Source of the DNA: Marinobacter oulmenensis
Lineage (GTDB): Bacteria; Pseudomonadota; Gammaproteobacteria; Pseudomonadales; Oleiphilaceae
DNA length: 64,000 bases
NCBI RefSeq assembly: GCF_014201735.1
Contig: NZ_JACHFE010000001.1
Location: 638,385-702,384, forward strand
Direction of reading: 5' to 3'
The notes under the pieces are model-generated. The model was not told the origin of the DNA. It made no database searches and worked only from the letters and a program-made list of their open reading frames with translations. The first letter of the stretch is position 1. Each line of letters opens with the position of its first letter. Shown piece by piece: positions 29,271 through 37,572 of this stretch. A program made the position numbers and the translations under genes.

Positions 29271-29402
29271 CTTTAATCTTCCCGTAAGCTTCTGCGCCCT
29301 TCCCGCATTTCAATAATCGCTACGCTTGGTTAGACTCCCCCTCCTTTGGAAATCTCAAGACCATGCTCCGGATTTACGGTCCGGCCCGCAGGAGAAAAGA
29401 CG

Positions 29403-30410
29403 ATGAGCAATAACGTGGTGGTCTGCGCACTGTACAAGTTCGCGGTCCTGAACGACTACAAACAGCTTCGCCAGCCTCTGCTGAACCTGATGCTGGAAAA
29501 CGACGTACACGGCACCCTGTTGCTGGCGCGCGAAGGCATCAACGGCACTATCGCCGGCAGCCGCGACGGTATTGATGCCGTCAAGGCATGGATTGCCAGC
29601 GATGAGCGCTTTGATGGCATCGACTACAAGGAGTCCTTCGTCGATATTCAGCCGTTCAAACGCACGAAGGTGAAGTTGAAAAAAGAGATTGTCACCATGG
29701 GCGTGGAGGGCATCGATCCCAAGCGTGTGGTCGGCACCTATGTGGACCCGAAAGAGTGGAACGACCTGATTTCAGACCCCGAGGTCCTGCTGGTCGATAC
29801 GCGCAACCAGTATGAGGTGGAAATCGGCACCTTTCGCAATGCCGTTAATCCGTCCACCGACACTTTCCGGGAGTTCCCCGAGTACGTGAAGGAAAACCTG
29901 GACCCTCAGAAGCACAAGAAAGTTGCCATGTTCTGTACCGGCGGCATTCGCTGCGAGAAGTCCACGGCCTACCTGAAGGAGCAGGGCTTTGATGAGGTCT
30001 ATCACCTCAAGGGTGGCATTCTGAAGTATCTGGAGGAAGTGCCTGAGGAACAGAGTCTGTGGCAGGGCGAATGCTTTGTCTTTGATGACCGGGTGACAGT
30101 TAACCATGGCCTGGAGCGGGGCGACTATGACCAGTGCCACGCCTGCCGCCGGCCGATCACGGAAGCGGACAAGCAGCGCCCCGAGTACGAGCAGGGTGTC
30201 AGTTGCCACCAGTGCATTGACTCACTGACCGAGGAGCAGAAGGCGCGGTTCCGCGAGCGTGAGCATCAGATGCGGCTGGCCCGGGCCCGTGGGGAAGCCC
30301 ACGTGGGTGGTGAGGTTGCCCGGGTGATAGCCGAGCGCAAGGCGCTGAAAAAAGAGGAACGAAAGCGTCAGGCGCTGAATAGCCAGGCGGGAGAAATGGC
30401 CGAATCCTGA
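29403..30410 (+). CDS. trhO: tRNA uridine(34) hydroxylase, rhodanese family
   Basis: TrhO (YceA) makes 5-hydroxyuridine at position 34 of tRNAs using oxygen. From the ATG at 29403, with CAGGAGAAA upstream, the product has 335 residues. It has an N-terminal acylphosphatase-like domain ([20 protein letters not shown]), a central rhodanese domain with the active cysteine in [12 protein letters not shown] near residue 182, and a C-terminal Cys-rich region with CHAC and CHQC. A longer reading from 29346 is not needed. DUF481 follows 25 bp later. Confidence 0.95.
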   Translation: MSNNVVVCALYKFAVLNDYKQLRQPLLNLMLENDVHGTLLLAREGINGTIAGSRDGIDAVKAWIASDERFDGIDYKESFVDIQPFKRTKVKLKKEIVTMGVEGIDPKRVVGTYVDPKEWNDLISDPEVLLVDTRNQYEVEIGTFRNAVNPSTDTFREFPEYVKENLDPQKHKKVAMFCTGGIRCEKSTAYLKEQGFDEVYHLKGGILKYLEEVPEEQSLWQGECFVFDDRVTVNHGLERGDYDQCHACRRPITEADKQRPEYEQGVSCHQCIDSLTEEQKARFREREHQMRLARARGEAHVGGEVARVIAERKALKKEERKRQALNSQAGEMAES

Positions 30411-30435
30411 ACCGTCAATCCAACGGAGAAACTGC

Positions 30436-31167
30436 ATGAAGTTGAGTCACGCTGTCGCCACCGCCGCTATCCTGATGGCGCCTCTTGCCTACGGGCAGGA
30501 GGCGGACAACTGGGAGGGCGAGACGGAACTGGGTGTGCTGGTCACCTCCGGCAACACCAAGGAAACCAATGCCAAGGGGCGTGTGGCTGTACTTCATGAG
30601 GTGGAAACCTGGCGCAACAACGGCGAGTTGCGAGCCAATTACTCCGAAACCGATGACGAAACCACGGCGGAAAAGTATCAGGGGTCCCTGGAGACCAACT
30701 ACAAGTTTGCGAAGAAACATTACTGGTTTCTTCGCGGGGCGTACCAGGATGACCGCTTCTCCGGCTACGATTTCGAGTCGTCACTGACCACCGGTTATGG
30801 CCAGCGGGTCTGGACGGCCGGTGAGCAGTCCTTCCTGGACCTGTCAGCGGGTGCCGGTTATCGCTACAACAAGCTGGAAGAGGCTACCGGGCAGGACGAG
30901 GACACGGAAAAGGAAGCCATTGCCCGTTTTGCCGGTCATCTGGATTACGAGGTTTCCGATACCGCGTTGTTCCGTCAGAAGCTGAGTACCGAGATCGGGC
31001 TGGACGACAACAACACGATTACCGAATCGGAAACCTCGCTTCAGGCCACCGTGGCGGGCGACCTGTCCATGAAAGTGGCGTTCCGGGTCGAGCACCAGTC
31101 CCGCCCTCCGGAAGGGGCTGAAAACACCGACACCGAAACGTCCCTGTCACTGCTCTACGGTTTCTAG
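30436..31167 (+). CDS. DUF481-family outer-membrane beta-barrel protein
   Basis: A 243-residue protein with a Sec signal peptide (cut near LAYGQ-EA, residues ~20-22). The body of alternating beta strands starts with LGVLVTSGNTKETNAKG, typical of DUF481 (YdiY-like) proteins. The terminal Phe (SLSLLYGF) is the outer-membrane insertion signature. Function is unknown in the family. It is probably cotranscribed with trhO. Its TAG shares a CTAG tetramer with the stop of the convergent next gene. Confidence 0.88.
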   Translation: MKLSHAVATAAILMAPLAYGQEADNWEGETELGVLVTSGNTKETNAKGRVAVLHEVETWRNNGELRANYSETDDETTAEKYQGSLETNYKFAKKHYWFLRGAYQDDRFSGYDFESSLTTGYGQRVWTAGEQSFLDLSAGAGYRYNKLEEATGQDEDTEKEAIARFAGHLDYEVSDTALFRQKLSTEIGLDDNNTITESETSLQATVAGDLSMKVAFRVEHQSRPPEGAENTDTETSLSLLYGF

Positions 31168-32111
31168 ACCGAGTTTCTGAGCCCCAGTTCGTCCGGGTAG
31201 GGGGTCAGGTATTTCTGGCTGGTCAGATAGTCTGCCGGTTCCTTGCGCTGGGCCAGGCGCAGTAGCGTCATCGGCACCACCAGCGGGACCTCTCCCCGGC
31301 GGTAGGCCTCTATCTGCTCCAGCAACACCGACTTTTCCTCTGTGGACATACTGTCTTTCAGATAGCCCAGCAGGTGTTGCATGGCATTAACGTGGGAACC
31401 CCGGCTTACCCGCTGGCTCATGGCTTCCATGAACAGGTGAATGTACCGGTCCGCGATCTGTTCCAGAGGTTCGGACTTCAGGTCAGCCAGAAGCGGCCCG
31501 AGCTGGCGGTAGATCTTCTCGCCGTGTGCCATCAGAGTGAACTTGTGGCGGGTATGGAATTCGATCAGTGCCTGCTTGCTCAGGTTCTCGCCCGCGACAT
31601 TCTGCAGCCAGTCGTCGTAGGCGAACACCCGTTCAATGAAGTTCTCCCGGAGCATATCGTCGTTCAGCCGGCCTTCTTCTTCCACCGGCATTAACGGATA
31701 GGCTTCCATCAGCGCTTCGGCAAACAGGCCCACGCCTGAGCTGTCGATGTGGTTGCCCTTTTCCGTGTACAGCTTGACCCGCTCCATGCCACAGGTCGGG
31801 GACTTTTTCATCAGGATGTAGCCGCGAAGGTCGCCCAGGGTTGGCAGCACTTCGTCGATGAATCCACGCATCTCGTCGGTGTGATCGGCATCGCCGGAGG
31901 TTTCGATCAGACGCACGCCGTCGGGGAACTTGCGCAGATGGATGGTGGGGCGGGGTACCCCCAGTCCTGCTTCCAGTTCCGGGCAGATCGGACGGAAATC
32001 GAAGTGTTTGGCCAGCACTTGCGTGCAGTAGCGTGAATGTTTATGGCCACCGTCGTGGCGTACTTCCTTGCCCAGCAAACAGGTGCTGATGCCAACAGGG
32101 ATACCGGTCAC
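31164..32111 (-). CDS. DUF523/DUF1722 protein (YbgA-like)
   Basis: A 315-residue cytosolic protein of unknown function. Residues 1-160 are DUF523 (ISTCLLGKEVRHDGGHKHSR, then SPTCGMERVKLY, with conserved Cys residues possibly binding a metal). Residues ~180-310 are DUF1722 (LIEFHTRHKFTLMAHGEKIY, PLVVPMTLLRL). Such fusions are common in gammaproteobacteria and often sit near photolyase genes, which are not present here. The stop codon overlaps that of the convergent DUF481 gene. Confidence 0.88.
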   Translation of the reverse strand: MTGIPVGISTCLLGKEVRHDGGHKHSRYCTQVLAKHFDFRPICPELEAGLGVPRPTIHLRKFPDGVRLIETSGDADHTDEMRGFIDEVLPTLGDLRGYILMKKSPTCGMERVKLYTEKGNHIDSSGVGLFAEALMEAYPLMPVEEEGRLNDDMLRENFIERVFAYDDWLQNVAGENLSKQALIEFHTRHKFTLMAHGEKIYRQLGPLLADLKSEPLEQIADRYIHLFMEAMSQRVSRGSHVNAMQHLLGYLKDSMSTEEKSVLLEQIEAYRRGEVPLVVPMTLLRLAQRKEPADYLTSQKYLTPYPDELGLRNSV

Positions 32112-32147
32112 AGCGTTCTCCAGCCTAACGAAACGGTCTCGTGATCA

Positions 32148-32257
32148 GGGAAGGGGCGGGTATACTTTCCAAAAATTTTGAAGGCCATGGATGGCCTGAA
32201 ATAAGCGCACAGGGATGTGCTTGTAGCGGTTTTTGGAAAGTATACCCGCCCCTTCCC
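32148..32257 (+). repeat. Variable-arm inverted repeat, copy D
   Basis: Perfectly complementary 28-nt arms (32148-32175 and 32230-32257) enclose the 54-nt core 32176-32229. The core has GGCCATGGATGGCC and GCACAGGGATGTGC and ends CTTGTAGCGG. It lies between the glycosyltransferase stop and the DUF523 start, both on the minus strand, so the core is antisense to them. Its arms share nothing with the arms of copy C although the cores are nearly identical. Confidence 0.92.
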
Positions 32258-32292
32258 GTCTTTACTGATTACGCAGTTTCAGTGTAAACCGA

Positions 32293-34548
32293 TCAATCCG
32301 AACGCCCCAAATCTCGCGTATGCCTGGTCTGCGAGCGCTTCTGGTAAGCCGCCAGGGTGGTGGCATAAATGGTCCGGACATCCCGGGCGAACTGGGCCAC
32401 GGAATAGTCAGCCGCGAAGGCTCTGGCCTTGTCGGACAGGGTCTTGCGGAGTTCGTCGTCCTCCAGAAGCTGCTGGGCCCGGGCCTGCCACTGGGTCTGG
32501 TTTTCCGGGGTCTTGTAGCCGTTGTGACCGTCGCGGACGACATCTTCAATGCCGCTGGAACGCACGGCCACCACCGGCAGACCGGCAGACATGGCTTCGA
32601 GAATCACCATGCCCTGGGTTTCCGACTTGGAGGCGAACAGGAAGGCATCGCCCAGGCTGTACCAGAGGGCCATCTCGTCCGGTTTGATGGCGCCGACAAG
32701 CTGGAAATGCCCGGTCAGATTGAGGTCCTCGATTTTTTTCTGCAGACGCTCATGCTGGTGGCCTTCACCAATCATCAGGAAGCGGAAGGGAACATCAGTC
32801 TCCCGGCGCAACCGGTCAATGGCCTCAATCATGAAATCGATGTTCTTCTCGTTGGACAGCCGCGAGACGCTGACAAAGACCTTCTCGTCCGTCAGGCCCA
32901 GTTCTGTGCGCAGGGCCTCCACCTGGTCTGTCGCCACACTCTGGAAACGCTCGAACTCAATGCCGGTCGGCTGGACGAACGTCGGTGTGGTGACTCCGAT
33001 CATGCGCAGATATTCCTCGGTGGAGTAGGTCGGCACGATCACGCTGTCACAACGGTTGGCAAAGCGCTTGATCAGCGCATGGGAGATCAGGTTACGGAAC
33101 AGCATGCCCGGCAGCGGGACAAAGTGTGCGTAGTGCTCCAGGCGCGTGTGATAGGTGTATACCGCCGGCACTTTCAGCCGCCGTGCCATGAACAGCCCCA
33201 GGCTGCCCAGCCAGAACGGGTGGTGCAGATGGATGATGTCGGGAACAAAGGCACGGACCCGTTTGCGGATGCGGCCCAGGAAAATATTGGCCAGACGGAA
33301 CTCGCGTTTCTCGCCCATCGCCAGCAGCGAGGGCACCCGAAGGACGTTGTCCTCCTGTTCGGGCTGATCCTTGTAGCGCGGTGCCACCACCAGAATCCGG
33401 TCGCCCAGGCTGCGTAGTCCCCGGCGCAGGCGCTCGATGGAAATGGGCACGCCGCCAATGAAGGGCAGATAATTGTTGGTGAACATGGCGACCCGCAGTG
33501 GCTTCTCGAGCCACGGGGTCGGGTCCAGGTCGTAGTCGGGGTAGTAGTTCCGACCGATGAAAATGATCTGGTAAAGCTTGATGGTGATGGCAACGAACAC
33601 CGCCACCAGCAGGATGAAATTGAGAAAGCCGGTGTAGAACAGCGAATAGACGAAGAACCAGAGCCCCTCAAGGCGTTTCCAGACCGGATGCTGGCCAATG
33701 TCCATTCGATGCAACTGGTGCTGTACCTCGCCATCCGGTGACACGCTCACTTCAACGTAATGGTAGAAGCTGTTCTCGGTGTTGAGGACCAGACCACCGG
33801 CGCCACCGGTGGTGATGTATTGAGTGCCGTCCACCGCCTGCTCGTCGTAGGTGGCCAGGTTGGCGGAAAACACCATGTCGATATCGTAGCTGCGGGCCAC
33901 ATTCATCAGCGCGGTACGGAAGGCCTCGGGCTGGAGGTAATCGTCCTCGCTGGCAAACAGGGTAGGGTTGTCTGGCTGCATCACCGGATGGCCAACGAAC
34001 AGGATGCGGGCATTGCTGGTGTCCTGGTTGAGCAGGTCTCGCAGCCAGCGTATCTGCCAGCGCCAGGGCGTCTTGCCCGTGCTGTCGAGGAAAATCAGGC
34101 GGGTATTACCGGTGCGGACCGAGAAATAATGGGGCCCCATGTGCTCATAGAACCGGAAGCTGCCAAATTCCTCATACTCGTGCTGGCCGAAGGTGAGCAG
34201 GTAGGGGATATCCAGGCGGCCCAGGGTGCCGTAAAGCGCCCGGTATTTGTCTTCGCCCCCGCCACTGACCGCATTGCCGGCCGACACCAGAAAATCCAGC
34301 CCGGCGTTGTTCAGTTCCGGAATGATGCGCTTTTCAAAAACACCGACCGAGTTGTTGATGTTGCCCACGACCGCAAACCGGACGCCGCTGCCCGGCGGTG
34401 TACGTTGATAGATCCGTTCAACCTGCTCACTGTGGACCGCTTCGAAATCCTGTTTGAAAAAGTTCAGATAGAACTTGTAGGCCACTAGTGACACGGTGAT
34501 AGCCAGGCACAGGTAGAACAGGATTTTCAGGGGATTGCGGTGTGTCAT
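32293..34548 (-). CDS. Membrane GT4 glycosyltransferase fused to a degenerate metallophosphoesterase domain
   Basis: A 751-residue inner-membrane protein. A membrane span at ~8-27 precedes a calcineurin-like domain (~55-285), then a second span (~305-330) and a GT4 glycosyltransferase (~350-735; TNNYLPFIGGVPISIERL, FVSVSRLSNEKNIDF, SETQGMVILEAMSAGLPVV). The GT resembles diacylglycerol glucosyltransferases. In the phosphoesterase half the metal ligands are replaced: VGNINN for GDxH, SAGNA for GDN, FGQHE for GNHE, FSANLAT for GHxH. It is therefore probably a non-catalytic domain. It overlaps the flippase-like gene by 4 bp, suggesting joint glycolipid synthesis and transport (inference). Confidence 0.82.
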   Translation of the reverse strand: MTHRNPLKILFYLCLAITVSLVAYKFYLNFFKQDFEAVHSEQVERIYQRTPPGSGVRFAVVGNINNSVGVFEKRIIPELNNAGLDFLVSAGNAVSGGGEDKYRALYGTLGRLDIPYLLTFGQHEYEEFGSFRFYEHMGPHYFSVRTGNTRLIFLDSTGKTPWRWQIRWLRDLLNQDTSNARILFVGHPVMQPDNPTLFASEDDYLQPEAFRTALMNVARSYDIDMVFSANLATYDEQAVDGTQYITTGGAGGLVLNTENSFYHYVEVSVSPDGEVQHQLHRMDIGQHPVWKRLEGLWFFVYSLFYTGFLNFILLVAVFVAITIKLYQIIFIGRNYYPDYDLDPTPWLEKPLRVAMFTNNYLPFIGGVPISIERLRRGLRSLGDRILVVAPRYKDQPEQEDNVLRVPSLLAMGEKREFRLANIFLGRIRKRVRAFVPDIIHLHHPFWLGSLGLFMARRLKVPAVYTYHTRLEHYAHFVPLPGMLFRNLISHALIKRFANRCDSVIVPTYSTEEYLRMIGVTTPTFVQPTGIEFERFQSVATDQVEALRTELGLTDEKVFVSVSRLSNEKNIDFMIEAIDRLRRETDVPFRFLMIGEGHQHERLQKKIEDLNLTGHFQLVGAIKPDEMALWYSLGDAFLFASKSETQGMVILEAMSAGLPVVAVRSSGIEDVVRDGHNGYKTPENQTQWQARAQQLLEDDELRKTLSDKARAFAADYSVAQFARDVRTIYATTLAAYQKRSQTRHTRDLGRSD

Positions 34549-35603
34549 TCAGGCCTCCGGTGCGTTTTGATCAGTTCCCTCTGCATGACGACAAGCCCGA
34601 TGATCATGCCGATATAGATGGTCAGGAAGCGCCAGGCGACGGTCACCAGCACCAGGTGATTGCCGGACAGGATGTCGCGGAAGAAACTGCCAAACACACC
34701 CTCGGAAATGCCCGAGGCACCGGGGGTGGGCGAGAAATACATGATGAAAGTGGTCACGACCAGCAGGCCCAGGGCGACCAGGTAGTTCACGTCATACCCC
34801 AGCGCGTGGATCAGCAGCGCCGGAAAACTGAACAGACTGAGCAGGAACACCATGGTGAACAGCACGGACAGCACCACGAACCGTCGCTCGCCCCGCAGGT
34901 AGTCGCCAAAACTCTGGGCGAACCTCAGCATTTCCCGCCGGAGTTTGAACTGCCAGCGATCATGGCGACGGTGGCCGATAAGGTGGAACTTCCTGATGCC
35001 GGCCACCAGAGCGCTCAGCGGCACGATCATCCAGCGGGTCCGGAACAGCAGTACGCCAAAGAACCCCAGATACAGCGTGACAAACACCGACAGTGCCGTG
35101 GCCACCCCGGATGACCAGGCCTGTCCGTCCAGAGCCGGCAGGGTAAACAGGAAAACCGGGGTCAGGGAAAAGATAAAAATGACCGCCAGCACCGTACGAA
35201 TGGTGGTGGCCGCCGTGGCCCGGGCAATGGGCACACCTTCCCGGGTCAGATACCAGATCTGGGCAAAACCACCGCCGGTGGCCATGGGGGTGATGTTGGA
35301 AAAGAACAGGTTGATGAACACCAGCCGGAACACTTTTCGAAGTGACATCCGGTGGCCCAGTGCCCGCAGGGTGTAATACAGACGCAATCCGTCGGCGATG
35401 AAATAGACGCAGAGTAACAGTCCGGCCAACAACAGGAAGCCGGGATCCAGCAGGCGGTCATCGAACCGGAAACTGCGGTCGGCGAAGCGGTCGTAGACGG
35501 CGTAGAGACCGGCCCCGGTCATGGCCAGAAAGACAAGACTGAACAGGGCCAGTCGTTTCCCGGACGTCCGTTTCTGGTAATCGCGATCGGTGCTGTCAGT
35601 CAT
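34545..35603 (-). CDS. Lysylphosphatidylglycerol synthase-type transmembrane protein (flippase-like)
   Basis: A 351-residue integral membrane protein with about eight hydrophobic spans and the family features NLFFSNITPMATGGGFAQIWY and FSPTPGASGISEGVFGSFF, as in UPF0104/LPG_synthase_TM proteins, which lack the aminoacyl-transferase half. I chose the ATG at 35603 (MTDSTDRDYQ) because the longer frame from 35762 runs into the gloA promoter. It is upstream of the glycosyltransferase gene and overlaps it by ATGA. It probably moves or helps make the glycolipid (inference). Confidence 0.82.
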   Translation of the reverse strand: MTDSTDRDYQKRTSGKRLALFSLVFLAMTGAGLYAVYDRFADRSFRFDDRLLDPGFLLLAGLLLCVYFIADGLRLYYTLRALGHRMSLRKVFRLVFINLFFSNITPMATGGGFAQIWYLTREGVPIARATAATTIRTVLAVIFIFSLTPVFLFTLPALDGQAWSSGVATALSVFVTLYLGFFGVLLFRTRWMIVPLSALVAGIRKFHLIGHRRHDRWQFKLRREMLRFAQSFGDYLRGERRFVVLSVLFTMVFLLSLFSFPALLIHALGYDVNYLVALGLLVVTTFIMYFSPTPGASGISEGVFGSFFRDILSGNHLVLVTVAWRFLTIYIGMIIGLVVMQRELIKTHRRPE

Positions 35604-35754
35604 TGTCTGTCCGTTGATTGAAGGCAGGCAGTTTACCCTTTGTGGTGTGGTGCTTGTCCAGTTAACGCGGTGCCAGACGATGCCGACCTTGAAATATGGG
35701 CAAAGGGCCCGCAAGACTAGAGGTTGAATCCCCGAAAAGACAAGGTAAACCGAC

Positions 35755-36303
35755 ATGCCCAAGCACTTTGAACAGGCACCGGGTCTTTACGACGGTCCGG
35801 TTACCGAGACCGAAGGATACGTGTTCAACCAGACCATGATGCGCATCAAAGAGCCCGAGCGCTCCATGGATTTCTACACCCGGGTGATGGGAATGCACCT
35901 GCTGCGCAAGCTGGACTTCCCGGAGATGAAGTTCACCCTGTATTTCCTGGGCTACCTGGACGACCGGCAGTTGCAGTCCGTACCGGGCGACGACGCTCAC
36001 CGCACCACCTACACCTTTGGCCGCGAAGCCGTGCTGGAGCTGACCCACAACTGGGGCACCGAAGACCAGGAGGACTTCAGTTACCACAATGGTAACGACG
36101 AGCCCCAGGGATTTGGCCACATCGGCATTGCTGTACCTGATGTGTATGCCGCCTGCGAGCGTTTTGAGAAACTGGATGTGGAATTCGTCAAGAAGCCGGA
36201 CGACGGCAAGATGAAAGGCCTGGCCTTTATCAAGGACCCGGACGGCTACTGGATTGAAATCCTGCAGCCGGACATGCTGGAGAAACAGCGCAAGGAAGAC
36301 TGA
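35755..36303 (+). CDS. gloA: Lactoylglutathione lyase (glyoxalase I)
   Basis: Converts the methylglyoxal-glutathione hemithioacetal to lactoylglutathione. The 182-residue length matches the longer zinc/nickel glyoxalases. It has [30 protein letters not shown] (metal ligand Glu region), [20 protein letters not shown] with the ligand His, and [13 protein letters not shown] with the C-terminal ligand Glu. It is divergent from the flippase gene, with a 151-bp gap that should hold both promoters. Confidence 0.96.
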   Translation: MPKHFEQAPGLYDGPVTETEGYVFNQTMMRIKEPERSMDFYTRVMGMHLLRKLDFPEMKFTLYFLGYLDDRQLQSVPGDDAHRTTYTFGREAVLELTHNWGTEDQEDFSYHNGNDEPQGFGHIGIAVPDVYAACERFEKLDVEFVKKPDDGKMKGLAFIKDPDGYWIEILQPDMLEKQRKED

Positions 36304-36344
36304 CGGGGGGCACAGGCCACCCCCGCCAGGCGCCCCGGCGTCAG
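36304..36344. terminator. Hairpin between convergent gloA and eamA
   Basis: CGGGGG (36304-36309) pairs with CCCCCG (36320-36325), and CTGACG (36300-36305) can alternatively pair with CGTCAG (36339-36344). Only 37 bp separate the two stop codons. The hairpin lacks a clear T tract in either direction, so terminator function is uncertain. Confidence 0.4.
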
Positions 36345-37288
36345 CCTTTCGCGCTGGCGTTCCGGGGCTGGCCGTAAAGGGAAGCCACGATCACCGCGAC
36401 CGTCAGAATCAGTGCCCCGCTGATTCCCACCACGCCAAGAACCTCGCCCAGAATGATCCACGCCAGAATGGCCACAAACAGCGGCTCGAGCGTCACGATG
36501 ATGCTCGACAGTGTGGCGGGTGTGGTTTTCATGCCGGTAAAGAACATCAGGTAGCCGATGCACGTGGGCACCACCCCGATGTAGATGATCATCAGCCAGT
36601 GCCCGAAACCAAGGCTGCCCAGCCCTTCAAATCCGCCGGTCAGATAGACCACCGGCAGCAGGATCAGTGCCGCTGTGAAAAAACAGATGAACGCGGTGGT
36701 GAACACGGGTGTGCCAGCAGAGTTGTACCGGCTGGTCAGCGTGAACCCGGTGTAGACGGCGGCGGCCAGCAGTGCCATCAGTATGCCGCCCAGGCGCAGG
36801 GTGCCTGCCGTATCCATATCACTGGCCACCAGCATGCCGGTGCCCAGTATCGCCGCCAGGGCCGACAGAATCGTCAGCACACCGGGTTTTTCGCCCAGTA
36901 AGGGGGCGGCCAGGATGGCCACCAGCACCGGCGGCAGGCACAGGGAAATCAGTGTGGCGATGCCGGCACCGGTCATATCCACCGCAAGCAGATAGCTGCC
37001 CTGGTAGCCGGCCTGGAAAAAGCCCAGCGCCGCCAGGGGCAGCAGTGACCGGCTGCTCAACAGGGAAAACAGCGACGTGGCCCTTGTGCCACGCCCTCTG
37101 GCCTCAGCGCTGAGGGCCCGGCGTTCGCGCATCATCAGCACCCAGAAAAACGGCAGGGCCACCAGCAACCGGAGAAAGGCCAGCGCTATGGCCTGCAGGT
37201 CCGTGCCGGTAAACAGGAACTTGGCAACAATGCCGGTTGTGGCCCATAGCAGTGCCGCCAGGGCTATGAGGAGTGCGCCTCGGAGCAT
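36341..37288 (-). CDS. EamA-family drug/metabolite transporter
   Basis: A 315-residue inner-membrane protein with ten hydrophobic segments in two EamA repeats (LLWATTGIVAKFLF near residue 15; IGYLMFFTGMKTTPATLSSI near residue 235). These transporters export small metabolites or amino acids; the substrate cannot be told here. It is a single gene, convergent with gloA. Its upstream side shares a 284-bp region with the chemoreceptor promoter. Confidence 0.9.
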   Translation of the reverse strand: MLRGALLIALAALLWATTGIVAKFLFTGTDLQAIALAFLRLLVALPFFWVLMMRERRALSAEARGRGTRATSLFSLLSSRSLLPLAALGFFQAGYQGSYLLAVDMTGAGIATLISLCLPPVLVAILAAPLLGEKPGVLTILSALAAILGTGMLVASDMDTAGTLRLGGILMALLAAAVYTGFTLTSRYNSAGTPVFTTAFICFFTAALILLPVVYLTGGFEGLGSLGFGHWLMIIYIGVVPTCIGYLMFFTGMKTTPATLSSIIVTLEPLFVAILAWIILGEVLGVVGISGALILTVAVIVASLYGQPRNASAKG

Positions 37289-37401
37289 GAAACGTCCCGG
37301 TTTTTGAGTGGACCGTGAAGATTAACAGCGGCGGGCCCGGGCGTCACCCTCGTGCAATCTTGTTGGGATAAGTAAGGCATGAGGCTTAACGAACCTTTCG
37401 C

Positions 37402-37428
37402 TAAAGAATGTAAAAAGCAGGCCGATAG
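37402..37428 (+). promoter_or_regulatory. Sigma-28 (FliA) promoter of the dCache chemoreceptor
   Basis: TAAAGAAT, 11 bp, then GCCGATAG matches the enterobacterial sigma-28 consensus (TAAAGTTT-N11-GCCGATAA) in seven of eight bases at the -10 and six of eight at the -35. Transcription would start near 37435 and leave a leader of ~140 nt. The leader includes the hairpin GTTAG-AAATA-CTAAC at 37428-37442. This ties the receptor to late flagellar gene expression. Confidence 0.85.
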
Positions 37429-37572
37429 TTAGAAATACTAACGACTCCCGTACAGAAACTGATTAATATTCGGTCAGACTGAACGCACGGGAAGGCATAT
37501 CGGTCCAGGGCTTGACTGGAAACCGGCAGGGAAAGGTTCGGTCAGACAGTCGACACATCCAGTAGGTAGACC

